The notes: generated from the sequence alone by a model not told the origin. A stretch of DNA of 64,000 nucleotides from GCA-003244245 sp050699635 (GCA_050699635.1 JBOHFK010000006.1:1-64000); one strand, 5' to 3'; shown: positions 51,608-59,877, counted from the stretch's first letter. A program made the numbers and translations.

Positions 51608-51946
51608 CGGTCCAGCGTAGTCCTTCGGGTCCCGCAGGTGGCCTTGATTGTCCATCCTTGACGGGAGCAGGGGACTGAGCGTGGCGGCTCTGTTGACACG
51701 TCGATGGCGACTGCGAGGTGGGTGTGACAGCCCAGAGGTCTAAATGACCAAGCACGGCAGGAAAGTGCCAGCAGAAAGTCAGCAGCGCAACCGTGACCTG
51801 CTAGCACGAGCCGATATCGACCAGTGCGGTTGGGGACCACTTGGGGACCACACGTCCTGCACGCGGGCAGACAACCCGCACGTCGACTGATCGCGCACAC
51901 GGCTCCTGTACCCGGTTTGACCAGTGGAGACGGCTACTCCTACGTC
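51608..51946. other. Non-coding region with a tandem 11-bp repeat
   Basis: No gene is supported. TTGGGGACCAC occurs twice in perfect tandem (51830-51840, 51841-51851), about 100 bp before the tRNA-Pro half. Tandem repeats of this kind flank attachment sites of actinomycete integrative elements as integrase arm sites. Confidence 0.4.
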
Positions 51947-51990
51947 CTGGGGGTCAAGGGATCGCAGGTTCGAATCCTGTCGTCCCGACC
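51947..51990 (+). repeat. tRNA-Pro(GGG) 3' half: remnant attachment site
   Basis: The sequence from the anticodon loop CTGGGGG through TCAAG, the T arm GGTTCGAATCC and the acceptor strand CGTCCCG matches the 3' half of an actinobacterial tRNA-Pro. No 5' half lies upstream, so this is not a functional tRNA. tRNA-Pro 3' ends are attachment sites of pSAM2-like elements. It is probably the att remnant of an older element nested in the island. Confidence 0.6.
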
Positions 51991-51999
51991 GACAAGGAA

Positions 52000-52041
52000 G
52001 CCCGCTGACACTGGTCAAAACATCAGGTCAGCGGGCATTTT
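52000..52041 (+). terminator. Intrinsic terminator after the tRNA-Pro half
   Basis: GCCCGCTGAC (52000-52009) and GTCAGCGGGC (52027-52036) form a perfect 10-bp stem with a 17-nt loop, followed by ATTTTG. This kind of hairpin commonly ends tRNA transcripts. Confidence 0.65.
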
Positions 52042-52269
52042 GTTGGTGTGTGATGGTTGCGATGTTGATCTAGGCGGCCGGTTGTGGGGATTACTTGTGG
52101 ACGATCTGTGGACACCGCGGAGGTTGTGAGGCTGCTCGCCCCACGACACGGTGCGTTACACCCCGAGGCCCTGCGCTCTCAAAGATGGGATGCCGCAGGG
52201 CGTTCCGGGCGGGTCCCGTTCCTGTCTGGTCCCCGTTCCGGGCGGTGAGGACTTTCGGTACGTCTTCAA

Positions 52270-52490
52270 GCCGGGCCGACACGGGCCCGGACGCGCCGCC
52301 GCTGCATCCGGCTTGCGCCCGCTCCCGCATTGCTCCGCGAGCGCGCCGGGCGGCTGGCGCGCACGGCCACGGCGCCGGGTCGGTGACCCTGGGCGGGCGC
52401 CGGGTGCCCGTGGAGAGGCCGCGGATCCGCGCGGTCGATGGCTCGGGTGAGCTACCGGTCCCGTGTCATCGCTACCAGCAACAACAGCAC
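52270..52490 (+). pseudogene. IS256 (Mutator-type) transposase fragment
   Basis: In one plus-strand frame the sequence reads HGAGSVTLGGRRVPVERPR and IRAVDGSGELPV, a diagnostic stretch from the N-terminal third of IS256-family transposases. Nothing of the catalytic DDE domain follows. The fragment is short and open at both ends. Confidence 0.55.
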
Positions 52491-52713
52491 TCAACCGTCT
52501 TAACTAGCAGAACTGATCCGGATTCGGGACGAAGGGCTCACCAGTGATCGACTCAACTCAAGTGCCACACCGGAACTACCCTTACCAGGTGGGGCATGGT
52601 GCGCTGCGCGAGCGCAGCAGGCCGGGCAGCGGGGGCACCCGCTCGGCCCGCCACCAATGGACGATGGCGCCGGGCTGGCGTGATGTCCGAGCGGCGCTCC
52701 GGCGATCAGCGTG

Positions 52714-52731
52714 GGTCTCAGTTTGGGGCTC
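52714..52731 (+). repeat. Arm-type-like repeat at the right island end
   Basis: GGTCTCAGTTTGGGGCTC, 16 of 18 identical to 43070-43087 and in the same orientation, about 97 bp before the right att copy. Confidence 0.35.
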
Positions 52732-52827
52732 AGTTCAGCCCAGTTCAGACGATCCCCTGATTCTTCAGTGACCTTCTGAGCTGCACCGCAGCAAAGGCTG
52801 GTACCCCGCTGTACGCGGCCAAGTGAA

Positions 52828-52886
52828 ATTGGAAATCGTGTTGGGTGTTAAAACCCTCGCGGGTTCAAATCCCGCATCCTCCGCCA
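52828..52886 (+). repeat. attR: second copy of the tRNA-Ser 3' end
   Basis: Identical over 59 bp to 42940-42998 (anticodon loop to CCA). No 5' tRNA half precedes it, so it is not a second tRNA gene. It is the right junction of the island. Confidence 0.85.
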
Positions 52887-52937
52887 TCTACCAGCACAGC
52901 CATATACGTGGACGGCGCGCGGACAGTGATCGAGCAC

Positions 52938-52943
52938 TACCCT
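52938..52943 (+). promoter_or_regulatory. Leaderless -10 element of the HEPN/MNT-like pair
   Basis: TACCCT ends 6 nt before the ATG at 52950, with no good ribosome-binding site. It lies 51 bp outside attR. Confidence 0.4.
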
Positions 52944-52949
52944 GGACGC

Positions 52950-53240
52950 ATGAGTAACCCTGCCGTGGAGCCCTCACTACCTCCGGTCGACGAAACCGCG
53001 GTGCGAGCGCGTGCTACCGCGCTGCGCGCACTCGCGGCGGACTACGGCATCACCAACCTGCGGTTCGCCTCGATCGGTCGGCTGGTGGGTCACGTAGCCG
53101 AGGACCGGGACTCGTTGGACGTCGCCGACTTCGAGCTCGCCGCGATCCGCCTGCTAGGTGCCGAGGTGCACCTCTACTCAGACCGCGTGCTGAGCAAGGC
53201 CAACGTCAGCCCGGATCTCGTCGCGGCTCAACCGCTGTGA
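52950..53240 (+). CDS. MNT-like antitoxin candidate (partner of HEPN)
   Basis: This 96-aa protein has a fold-like pattern (ALRALAADYGITNLRFASIG, DRDSLDVADFELAAIRLLG, AEVHLYSDRVL) resembling the small nucleotidyltransferases that pair with HEPN toxins. The canonical catalytic motif GS-x(9-10)-DxD is not present, so AMP transfer to the toxin seems unlikely unless catalysis is atypical. The gene overlaps the HEPN gene by 4 nt. The antitoxin role is inferred from this partnership. Confidence 0.6.
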   Translation: MSNPAVEPSLPPVDETAVRARATALRALAADYGITNLRFASIGRLVGHVAEDRDSLDVADFELAAIRLLGAEVHLYSDRVLSKANVSPDLVAAQPL

Positions 53241-53587
53241 GCGGAATAGGTGCACGGCCCGACCGACACGTGTTGCTGGAACTTGACGCGTTATTGGAGC
53301 AGATCCAGAGTCTGGCGACTGAGGGTGACCGGGAGCAATTCGACAAGGATGACCGCTATCGATGGGTGCTGCATCGATTGTGGATCGCCGTGGGAAACGA
53401 AGCGCTGGCTTACGCCCGGCTTACCGGGCGGAACCCGCAGGTCGACCAGCCCTGGGCACGACTTTACCGGTTGCGCAACATGCTCGCCCATGACCGGTTG
53501 CCCGACATCGATGAGGATGAGGTATGGCGGATGACCGCTGTACGTCCGGCTGCCCTTCGTGCTCAAGTTCGCGGCCTGCTCAGCTAA
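53237..53587 (+). CDS. HEPN-domain ribonuclease toxin candidate
   Basis: This 116-aa all-helical protein has the HEPN motif R-x4-H in YRLRNMLAHDRLP (RNMLAH). This is the catalytic pair of HEPN ribonucleases such as HepT. It also has an amphipathic helix (RHVLLELDALLEQIQSL) and ends with ALRAQVRGLL. Its ATG overlaps the upstream stop (ATGA). Together they resemble HepT-MntA toxin-antitoxin pairs. Confidence 0.75.
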   Translation: MSGIGARPDRHVLLELDALLEQIQSLATEGDREQFDKDDRYRWVLHRLWIAVGNEALAYARLTGRNPQVDQPWARLYRLRNMLAHDRLPDIDEDEVWRMTAVRPAALRAQVRGLLS

Positions 53588-53727
53588 GCGCCCGTGTTGA
53601 ATCAAGTCAGGTGGGTTCGGGCGTGTCGTGGGCGGGTTCGTGTGCATCGTGTTTGTATCTGCCGGTGCGCAAGTGACTGGTCCGTCGCGGTCTGAAGACA
53701 CTGCCGGGGTTCTGGTCGCCGGGCAGG

Positions 53728-56568
53728 CTAGCGGGGGTGTTGGACGGTGGCCGAGTTGGCGGGAAGGACGCGGTCGAGTTGGCTGCGCGAGGTGATGCCG
53801 AGCTTGGTAAAGACCTTGCGCAGGTGATACTGGACGGTGTGTGCGCTGATGAACAGGCGGGTGCCGATCTCTGGGTTCGATAGCCCGTGGCGGGCCAGCC
53901 GGGCGATCTGGGCCTCTTGGGCGGTCAGTTCCTCATGCTTGGCGCCGTCGGTGCGTTTGCGGGCGGTCGCGCCGGTGGCCTGCAGTTCGCGCCTTGCCCG
54001 TTCGGCGAACGCCTCCATGCCCATCGCTTCGAGCATGTCGTGGGCCGTGCGCAGTTGCTGGCGTGCCTCGCTGCGGCGGCGCTCCCGGCGCAGCCATTCC
54101 CCGTACAGGAGATGGGCGCGGGCGAGGTCTACGCGGAGCCGGGTCTTGCCGAGGCGGGCGATCGCCTCGCGGTACAGGCGTTCGGCTGCCGCGCCATGGC
54201 TGAGCAGCGCGTGCGAGCGCGCCTGGGTCCCGAGCACCCAGTTGGTGCCGCTGGCATTGGCCATTTCGGTGAGCTGGCGATAGGCCCTGGTCCCGGTCTC
54301 GGTCATCCCGCAGCGTGCGGCGGCCTCGATCAGCTCCACCAACGACCAGCAAAGCAAGGCAAGATCCTGGTCGTAAGCGGTGGCACGCAGGCCTGCGGCC
54401 ACGGCCTTGTCATAGCGGCCGAGACCGTTGTTGAGCGCGGCGTTTGCCCACTCGGCGAAGGTGATGCCGGCTCCCTCCCCGCGCCGGGTCACGTCCTTGA
54501 TGGTCGCGTCGATCAGGGCAGACGCCTGGGCCTCGTCGCCGCGCAGCGCGGCGACGCCCAGGGCGCCGTAGGGAGCGAGGCCGCTGCCGGTTGCTTCCTT
54601 GACCGCCTGCAGCTCGTCGGTCAGCGATGCCGCGGCGGTCAGGTCACCGGCGAACAGCAGCATGTAGGCGCGTACGGTGAGGGCCAGCGGAAGCTCACTG
54701 AGCGCACCGGTCTCGCGCGCGAGCTGGACGTACCGGGCGGTGAGCAGCTCCCAGCGATCATCATCCCAGACTCGCATGGCTGTGATACACGCCAGCCACA
54801 TCCAGCGCAGCTCCTCTTCGGCGGACATGCCGGCACCGAAGTCGGCCAGGGCCCTGCGCAGGGTCGGGACTCCTGCCGCGTATCCCAGGTGAAGGCCGGC
54901 TGCCGTGCCATCGAGAAGAAGATCGGGGGCACGTGGGAGGTGCTGCGGCGGAGGTGCCGCGCTGGCGGCGCGGGCCGCCTCCAGGACATGACCGCCGGGC
55001 CCGGCCAAGGGACCGGCGAAGATGGCGGCGGACACCGCGTCGAGGTAGGTTGCGCGGGAAAGACCCGCGTCGATGGGCTCGAGCCGCCTGGCCGCCTTCA
55101 GCAGCAGAGCCGGGGCATCACCGCCCCGGCTGGTGATGAACGCGAGCTGGGCCCGCATCAGGTCGACGCTTGCCTGCTGGACGTCGCTGAGCGGCCCGGC
55201 CTGGGCCATGGCCAGCAGGTCCCGCGCCACGTCGAACACGCCCGCCTGGGTTTTCGCCTCCGCGGCGGCCAGCGCCCGTCTGGCCCGTTGCGCCGGGTCG
55301 AGCGTCAGCATGGCTGCTTGCTTGAGGAATGCGGCTGCCGCGCCCAGACCGCCGCGTGCCCGGGCCCGCCCGGCCGAGCGTTCAAGCTCGGCGGCGACGT
55401 CCTCATCCGGCCCCGGGGCGGCCTGCGCCCGGTGCCAGGCACGCCGGTCGGGATCGAGCTGCTGATCGGTGACTTCCGCCAGGGCGCGGTGCGCCTCCTG
55501 TCTGTCCTGACCCGGCGCTGACCGGTAGGCCGCCGAGCGGGCCAGCGGATGGCGGAACCGCACCCTAGTGTCGAACTCGGCCAGGCCGGCGTCGGCCACG
55601 GGTGCCACTGCGTCGGCGCCGATCCCGAACCGGCCGGCGGCTCGCCACACCAGCGCCGGGTCGCCGGTCGGGTCGGCCGCCGCAAGCAACAGCAGCCGCC
55701 GGGCCTGGCGGGGCAGCGCACCGATGCGCCGCCCGAAGCTTTCCTCGATGCTGCCCGCCAGCGGTATCGCGCCGGGGAGCCCGAACCCGCCGGCCAGCTC
55801 CGCCAAGGTCAATCCCCGCGGCAGCTCCAGCAGCGCCAACGGGTTACCCCGCGTCTCGACGACGATCTGGTCCCGGACCCGCCCATCGATCGGCCCGGTC
55901 AGCACCAAGTCCAGCAGCGCGCGCGCGTCGGCCTCCGGCAGGCCTCGGACCACCAGCTCCGGCAACCCCGCCAGGTCGCTGCTCGGGACCCGGGCCGCGA
56001 AGACCAGGCCAACCGATTCCGCCCCCAGACGGCGGGCAACGAACGCGAGGACCTGCGCCGAGGCGTGGTCGAGCCACTGCTGGTCATCGACCAGGCACAC
56101 CAGTGGCTGCTCCTCGGCGACCTGGGACAGCAGGCTCAGCACGGCCAGCCCGATCAGGAACCGGTCCGGCGCCGGCCCGGCACTCATGCCGAACGCGGTC
56201 CGCAGCGCGTCGCGCTGCGGCAGCGGCAGACCCTTCAGCCGATCCAGCATCGGAGCGCACAACTGATGCAGCCCGGCGAACGCCAGCTGCATCTCTGACT
56301 GGACACCAGCCGCGCGCGCGACCCGGCAGCCTGGCGCGTGCGCGGCCAGGTACTCCAGCAGCGCCGTCTTGCCCACGCCCGCCTCGCCATGCACCACCAG
56401 TGCCCGGCTTTCACCAGCGTGCCTGACCGCATCGACCAGCCGGTCAAGCACTTCGCGCTCGGTGTGACGGCCGGTCAGTCCCGCCGCGTGCCGCCACACC
56501 GGCAGGCCTCCAGGCACCTGCACGGGACCCACGCTATCGCCCTGGCCCGTGCATTCACTACCCGTCAT
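53728..56568 (-). CDS. Large ATPase-LuxR transcriptional regulator (copy 4, divergent type)
   Basis: This 946-aa LAL regulator has Walker A GEAGVGKTALLEYLA, Walker B LVCLVDDQQWLD, a long helical region, and a C-terminal LuxR HTH (LTAQEAQIARLARHGLSN, RLFISAHTVQYHLRKVF). It belongs to another subgroup than the three copies at 5-13 kb (the SEMQLAFAGLHQLC motif is typical of this one). It is divergent from the hydrolase/SDR/MOSC operon with 138 bp between starts, so it is the natural candidate regulator of that operon. The start at 56568 is the first ATG; GTG codons further in are possible. Confidence 0.9.
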   Translation of the reverse strand: MTGSECTGQGDSVGPVQVPGGLPVWRHAAGLTGRHTEREVLDRLVDAVRHAGESRALVVHGEAGVGKTALLEYLAAHAPGCRVARAAGVQSEMQLAFAGLHQLCAPMLDRLKGLPLPQRDALRTAFGMSAGPAPDRFLIGLAVLSLLSQVAEEQPLVCLVDDQQWLDHASAQVLAFVARRLGAESVGLVFAARVPSSDLAGLPELVVRGLPEADARALLDLVLTGPIDGRVRDQIVVETRGNPLALLELPRGLTLAELAGGFGLPGAIPLAGSIEESFGRRIGALPRQARRLLLLAAADPTGDPALVWRAAGRFGIGADAVAPVADAGLAEFDTRVRFRHPLARSAAYRSAPGQDRQEAHRALAEVTDQQLDPDRRAWHRAQAAPGPDEDVAAELERSAGRARARGGLGAAAAFLKQAAMLTLDPAQRARRALAAAEAKTQAGVFDVARDLLAMAQAGPLSDVQQASVDLMRAQLAFITSRGGDAPALLLKAARRLEPIDAGLSRATYLDAVSAAIFAGPLAGPGGHVLEAARAASAAPPPQHLPRAPDLLLDGTAAGLHLGYAAGVPTLRRALADFGAGMSAEEELRWMWLACITAMRVWDDDRWELLTARYVQLARETGALSELPLALTVRAYMLLFAGDLTAAASLTDELQAVKEATGSGLAPYGALGVAALRGDEAQASALIDATIKDVTRRGEGAGITFAEWANAALNNGLGRYDKAVAAGLRATAYDQDLALLCWSLVELIEAAARCGMTETGTRAYRQLTEMANASGTNWVLGTQARSHALLSHGAAAERLYREAIARLGKTRLRVDLARAHLLYGEWLRRERRRSEARQQLRTAHDMLEAMGMEAFAERARRELQATGATARKRTDGAKHEELTAQEAQIARLARHGLSNPEIGTRLFISAHTVQYHLRKVFTKLGITSRSQLDRVLPANSATVQHPR

Positions 56569-56706
56569 GGCTACCCACTGGGGGATTCGACCAGCGCGTC
56601 ACCGCCGCAGGCTTCAACTGAGCCCCGGCTAACGGCTATAGCCGGTCGTGCGCAGGGCCTTCAGGGAACCTGCCGCCGACCCTAGAGAGCCCTTATTGGA
56701 GCAGAA

Positions 56707-57573
56707 ATGACAACCGTCCACCATCGCTACGCCACCGTGAACGGCCAGCGGTTGTTCTACCGGGAGGCTGGCCCGGCCGGGGCGCCGATCGTGGTGCTGC
56801 TGCACGGCTTCCCGGCCAGCTCGTTCATGTTCCGCCACCTGATCCCGCTGCTGGCCGATCGGTATCACGTCATCGCCCCGGACCACCTCGGCTTCGGTCT
56901 GTCCGACGCACCTGCTGCGGATGAATTCGGGTACACCTTCGACGCCCTGGCCGGGCTGACCGCGGACCTGCTGAACCGTCTCGGGGCCGGCCGGTACGCC
57001 CTGTACGTCCAGGACTACGGGGCGCCGGTGGGCTGGCGGCTCGCGCTGGCGAACCCGGAGGCGGTTACCGCGGTCATCACCCAGAACGGCAACGGGTACG
57101 AGGCCGGGTTCACCGAGCAGTTCTGGAAGCCGGTGCGGGAGTACTGGCACGACCAGAACCCACGGACCGAGGCGGGCGTGCGGCAGGCGCTGACCCTGGA
57201 GGCCATCCGGTGGCAGTACCTGCACGGGGTGCCCGATCAGAGCCTGGTGAGCCCGGACACGTGGTCTCACGACTACAGCCTGGTGTCGCGGCCCGGCAAC
57301 GATCTGGTGCAGCTGGCGCTGTTCGCCGACTACGCCAGCAATCTGCCGCTGTATCCGACGCTGCACGCCTGGCTGCGGGACAGCGGCGTGCCGGTGCTGG
57401 CGGTGTGGGGCCGCAACGACGAGATCTTCCGGCCCGAGGGGGCGCTGGCGTTCGCGCAGGACGCGCCGGGCGTGGAGATCTGCCTGATGGACGGGGGCCA
57501 TTTCCTGCTGGAAAGCCACCTGGATGCTGCCGTCGGCCATATCCGTGGTTTCCTGGAACGGGCGCTGCCGTGA
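56707..57573 (+). CDS. Alpha/beta hydrolase (haloalkane dehalogenase / epoxide hydrolase type)
   Basis: This 288-aa protein has oxyanion motif HGFPASS, the turn HLGFGLSD, and a nucleophile elbow with Asp (VQDYGAPVG, Asp about 103). This is the dehalogenase/epoxide-hydrolase type, not the serine esterase type. WGRNDEIFRP carries the acid and GGHFLLE the His. GGAGCAG lies about 5 nt before the ATG. It is first in an operon with the SDR, DUF427 and MOSC genes. Which substrate (haloalkane, epoxide or other) cannot be told. Confidence 0.9.
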   Translation: MTTVHHRYATVNGQRLFYREAGPAGAPIVVLLHGFPASSFMFRHLIPLLADRYHVIAPDHLGFGLSDAPAADEFGYTFDALAGLTADLLNRLGAGRYALYVQDYGAPVGWRLALANPEAVTAVITQNGNGYEAGFTEQFWKPVREYWHDQNPRTEAGVRQALTLEAIRWQYLHGVPDQSLVSPDTWSHDYSLVSRPGNDLVQLALFADYASNLPLYPTLHAWLRDSGVPVLAVWGRNDEIFRPEGALAFAQDAPGVEICLMDGGHFLLESHLDAAVGHIRGFLERALP

Positions 57574-58289
57574 CGGGGCCGCTTCAGGGCCAGAGTGTGC
57601 TGGTGGTGGGGCGGGGCAGCGGGATCGCCCGCGCGGTGACCCTGGCCGCCCGGGACGCCGGGGCAAAGGTCATCGCCGCCGGCCGCGACCACGACAGCCT
57701 GGCCGCTGCCTACGCCGGCGAGCCTGCCATCAGCACCGAGACCGTCGACCTGACCGATGAGGCCTCGATCGCCGCTCTCGGCGAACAGCTCGGCGTCGTT
57801 GACCACGTGGTCTCTACCGCGTCGGCGCGAGCGCGGGGGCGCCTGGCGGAACTGGACCGGGACGCGATTCGGCTGTCCTTTGATACCAAGGTGATCGGCC
57901 CGCTGATGCTGGCCAAGCACCTGGCCCCCCGGATGAACGAGGACGGATCGTTCACCCTCTTTTCGGGTGTCGCCGCGGCCAAGATCACGGTCGGGACCCT
58001 CGGGGTGGCCATCACCAACGCCGCCGCCGACGTCCTGGCCCGCTCCCTGGCCCTGGAACTGGCCCCCATCCGGGTCAACGCCATCTCTCCCGGCGTGATC
58101 GAAACCGGCGCGTGGGACGCCCTGGGCGTGCAGGGCAAGGCGAACTACTTCGCCGACATCAGCGCCCGCAACCCGGCCCGGCGCATCGGCACCGCCGACG
58201 ACATCGCCAACGGCGTCCTGTTCGCCATGACCAGCACCTTCGTCACCGGCCAGACCCTGCACATCGACGGCGGTGAGCCGCTCACCTGA
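57570..58289 (+). CDS. SDR-family oxidoreductase without the usual YxxxK motif
   Basis: This 239-aa protein has a short-chain dehydrogenase fold (VLVVGRGSGIARAVTLAARD cofactor region, DHVVSTAS, VRVNAISPGVIET-type tail). The typical catalytic Tyr-x-x-x-Lys is missing. The equivalent helix reads GVAITNAAADVLARSLA, as in a group of atypical SDRs. Its activity is uncertain. The GTG at 57570 overlaps the upstream stop by 4 nt (GTGA). Confidence 0.85.
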   Translation: MTGPLQGQSVLVVGRGSGIARAVTLAARDAGAKVIAAGRDHDSLAAAYAGEPAISTETVDLTDEASIAALGEQLGVVDHVVSTASARARGRLAELDRDAIRLSFDTKVIGPLMLAKHLAPRMNEDGSFTLFSGVAAAKITVGTLGVAITNAAADVLARSLALELAPIRVNAISPGVIETGAWDALGVQGKANYFADISARNPARRIGTADDIANGVLFAMTSTFVTGQTLHIDGGEPLT

Positions 58290-58345
58290 CCCCGCCGCGC
58301 CCGGGCTGTCATCCGGCCGTGCGCAACCCAGAAAGGAACAGCGCA

Positions 58346-58708
58346 ATGGGACTAGCCTGGCAGCAAGGACCGCTCGCCCAGGGCGCCATCGGCCACTTCC
58401 TCGGCCACGACCCGCTGCCCGGACGACTGCTGTTCGTCGAGCCGCTGCGTCGGCGCATGCGGGTCCGGTTCGGCGCGCTGGAACCGAGCGAGCACACCAC
58501 CCGGCACGCGGACCTTGGGGCGACGTGGTCCTACGCGGACGCCTGGCCCGAGGTCAGGCGCATCTCCGGCCTGGTCTCTTTCGAGCCGGACAAGGTCGAA
58601 GTGCACCTGGACGGTACCCGGCTGCGGCTAGAACCCGGCCAGACCGTGATCCCGCACGGCATTGACCGCAACCTCGACCTGGACGAGGCCCCCAGCAGGC
58701 AGACATGA
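58346..58708 (+). CDS. DUF427-like protein
   Basis: This 120-aa protein has MRVRFGALEPSEHTT in the first half and WSYADAWPEVRRISGLVSFE and KVEVHLDGTRL in the second, which resemble the C-terminal half of DUF427 proteins. DUF427 proteins are common next to oxidoreductases, but their function is unknown. AAAGGAA lies about 7 nt before the ATG at 58346. It overlaps the MOSC gene by 4 nt. Confidence 0.65.
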   Translation: MGLAWQQGPLAQGAIGHFLGHDPLPGRLLFVEPLRRRMRVRFGALEPSEHTTRHADLGATWSYADAWPEVRRISGLVSFEPDKVEVHLDGTRLRLEPGQTVIPHGIDRNLDLDEAPSRQT

Positions 58709-59751
58709 CCGGCGTCGCCACGCGCGAAACAGCGGGTCTCACGGCGGAGAGCCATGACCCGGCGCCGGTGCTGCTGTCAGTAAACGTCGGGATGCCGAAG
58801 GACGTGCCCTGGCACGGCAAGACGGTGCACACCGGCGTGTGGAAACACCCGGTGGCCGGGCCGCGGATGGTGCGGCGGCTCAACATCGACGGTGACGGCC
58901 AGGGCGACCTGAACGGTCACGGCGGTGAGCAGCGAGCCGTGCTGGTCTACCAGATTGCCTCCTACCGGCACTGGCAGCGACACTTCAGCCGCGACGATTT
59001 CACTTACGGCCAGTTCGGGGAGAACCTCACCGTCGACGGCCTGCCCGACGACCAGGTGTGCATCGGCGACCGGTACCGCATCGGCGAAGCCGAGTTCGAG
59101 GTCACCCAGCCCCGGGTCACCTGCTACCGGGTCGGCATCAGACTCGGCGAGCCCGAATTGCCTGCGCTGCTGGTCAGCCATCACCGGCCCGGCTTCTACA
59201 CGCGCATCCTCACCGAGGGACACATCCAGGCCGGCGATGCGATCGTCAAGACCAGGACCGGGCCCGGCGCGCTGAGCGTGGCCGACACCGACGCGCTGCT
59301 CTACCTTCCCGGCCGCGACCGCGCCATGCTGGGCGTCGCCTTGCAGATCCACGCCCTCAGCCCCGGCTGGCAGGACTCATTCCACGACCTGCTGGCCGCT
59401 GCCGAAGGTCACAGCAGCGCCAGCAGCTCGGCCCGGGGCGCCGAGCCGGCCCCGCGACCCGGGCCGGCATGGCCCGCTTTCCGGAAGCTGCGCGTGACCA
59501 AGGTCGTCCAGGAAAGCGCAACGGTGTCCTCGATCTGCCTCGCCGCCGTTGACGGCACCCCGCTCCCGGCCGCCCAGTACCTCACGCTGCGGGTCCCCGG
59601 CGCCGGGCAGCCGGCCCCGGTACGCAGCTACTCGCTGTCCTCGGCAGCTGACACCGGCACCTACCGGATCAGCGTGAAACAGGCGCCCCACGGCACCGCC
59701 ACCGGCTACCTGAACCGCAACCTGCAACCCGACATCGTCCTGGACATGTAA
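58705..59751 (+). CDS. MOSC-domain oxidoreductase, C-terminally truncated
   Basis: The first ~200 residues are a MOSC domain (GDGQGDLNGHGGEQRAVLVY, GENLTVDGL, VTCYRVGIRL) with the sulfur/molybdenum-cofactor-related Cys in TCYR. A 3-alpha linker (RDRAMLGVALQIHALSPGW) and the start of a ferredoxin-reductase FAD barrel (RSYSLSSAADTGTYRISVK) follow. The frame stops at 348 aa, whereas fused MOSC-ferredoxin reductases have about 550-600 with NAD(P) and 2Fe-2S domains. These domains are not found downstream. The protein is truncated; its MOSC part may still work. Confidence 0.8.
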   Translation: MTGVATRETAGLTAESHDPAPVLLSVNVGMPKDVPWHGKTVHTGVWKHPVAGPRMVRRLNIDGDGQGDLNGHGGEQRAVLVYQIASYRHWQRHFSRDDFTYGQFGENLTVDGLPDDQVCIGDRYRIGEAEFEVTQPRVTCYRVGIRLGEPELPALLVSHHRPGFYTRILTEGHIQAGDAIVKTRTGPGALSVADTDALLYLPGRDRAMLGVALQIHALSPGWQDSFHDLLAAAEGHSSASSSARGAEPAPRPGPAWPAFRKLRVTKVVQESATVSSICLAAVDGTPLPAAQYLTLRVPGAGQPAPVRSYSLSSAADTGTYRISVKQAPHGTATGYLNRNLQPDIVLDM

Positions 59752-59877
59752 GCGAGAAAACGCCATGACGACACGACCCCCCAGCACCCAGCATGCGCCG
59801 ACGAGGGAAAGCCAATGGCGTCCGGGGCCACCCCCGAACTCGTCAACACCGGCCATGGGGAGAGAAGGAAGGACGTT

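Larger units (their letters stand above)
42999..52886. mobile_element. Genomic island (~9.9 kb) integrated at tRNA-Ser(GGA)
   Basis: Bounded by the 59-bp direct repeats of the tRNA 3' end. It carries a small membrane protein, HigBA, a deaminase, a GntR-type protein lacking its DNA-binding domain, the CHAT/membrane-protein pair, and remnants of an integrase and of ISL3 and IS256 elements. Some genes (for example the CHAT gene near 50.2-50.8 kb) have visibly lower GC than the chromosome around them. Similar 18-bp motifs (GGGCTCAATTTGGGGCTC type) lie just inside both ends. The only integrase seen is a broken fragment, so the element is probably no longer mobile by itself. Confidence 0.8.

Noticed and set aside
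51947..51990. A functional tRNA-Pro
   Set aside because: No 5' half occurs upstream; the sequence before it does not pair with the acceptor strand.
52828..52886. A second tRNA-Ser gene
   Set aside because: Only the 3' 59 bp are present. The acceptor 5' strand and D arm are missing, so it is an att copy.
53887..55521. A 544-codon plus-strand frame opposite the fourth LuxR gene
   Set aside because: The minus strand encodes complete NTPase and HTH domains; the plus frame is low complexity.
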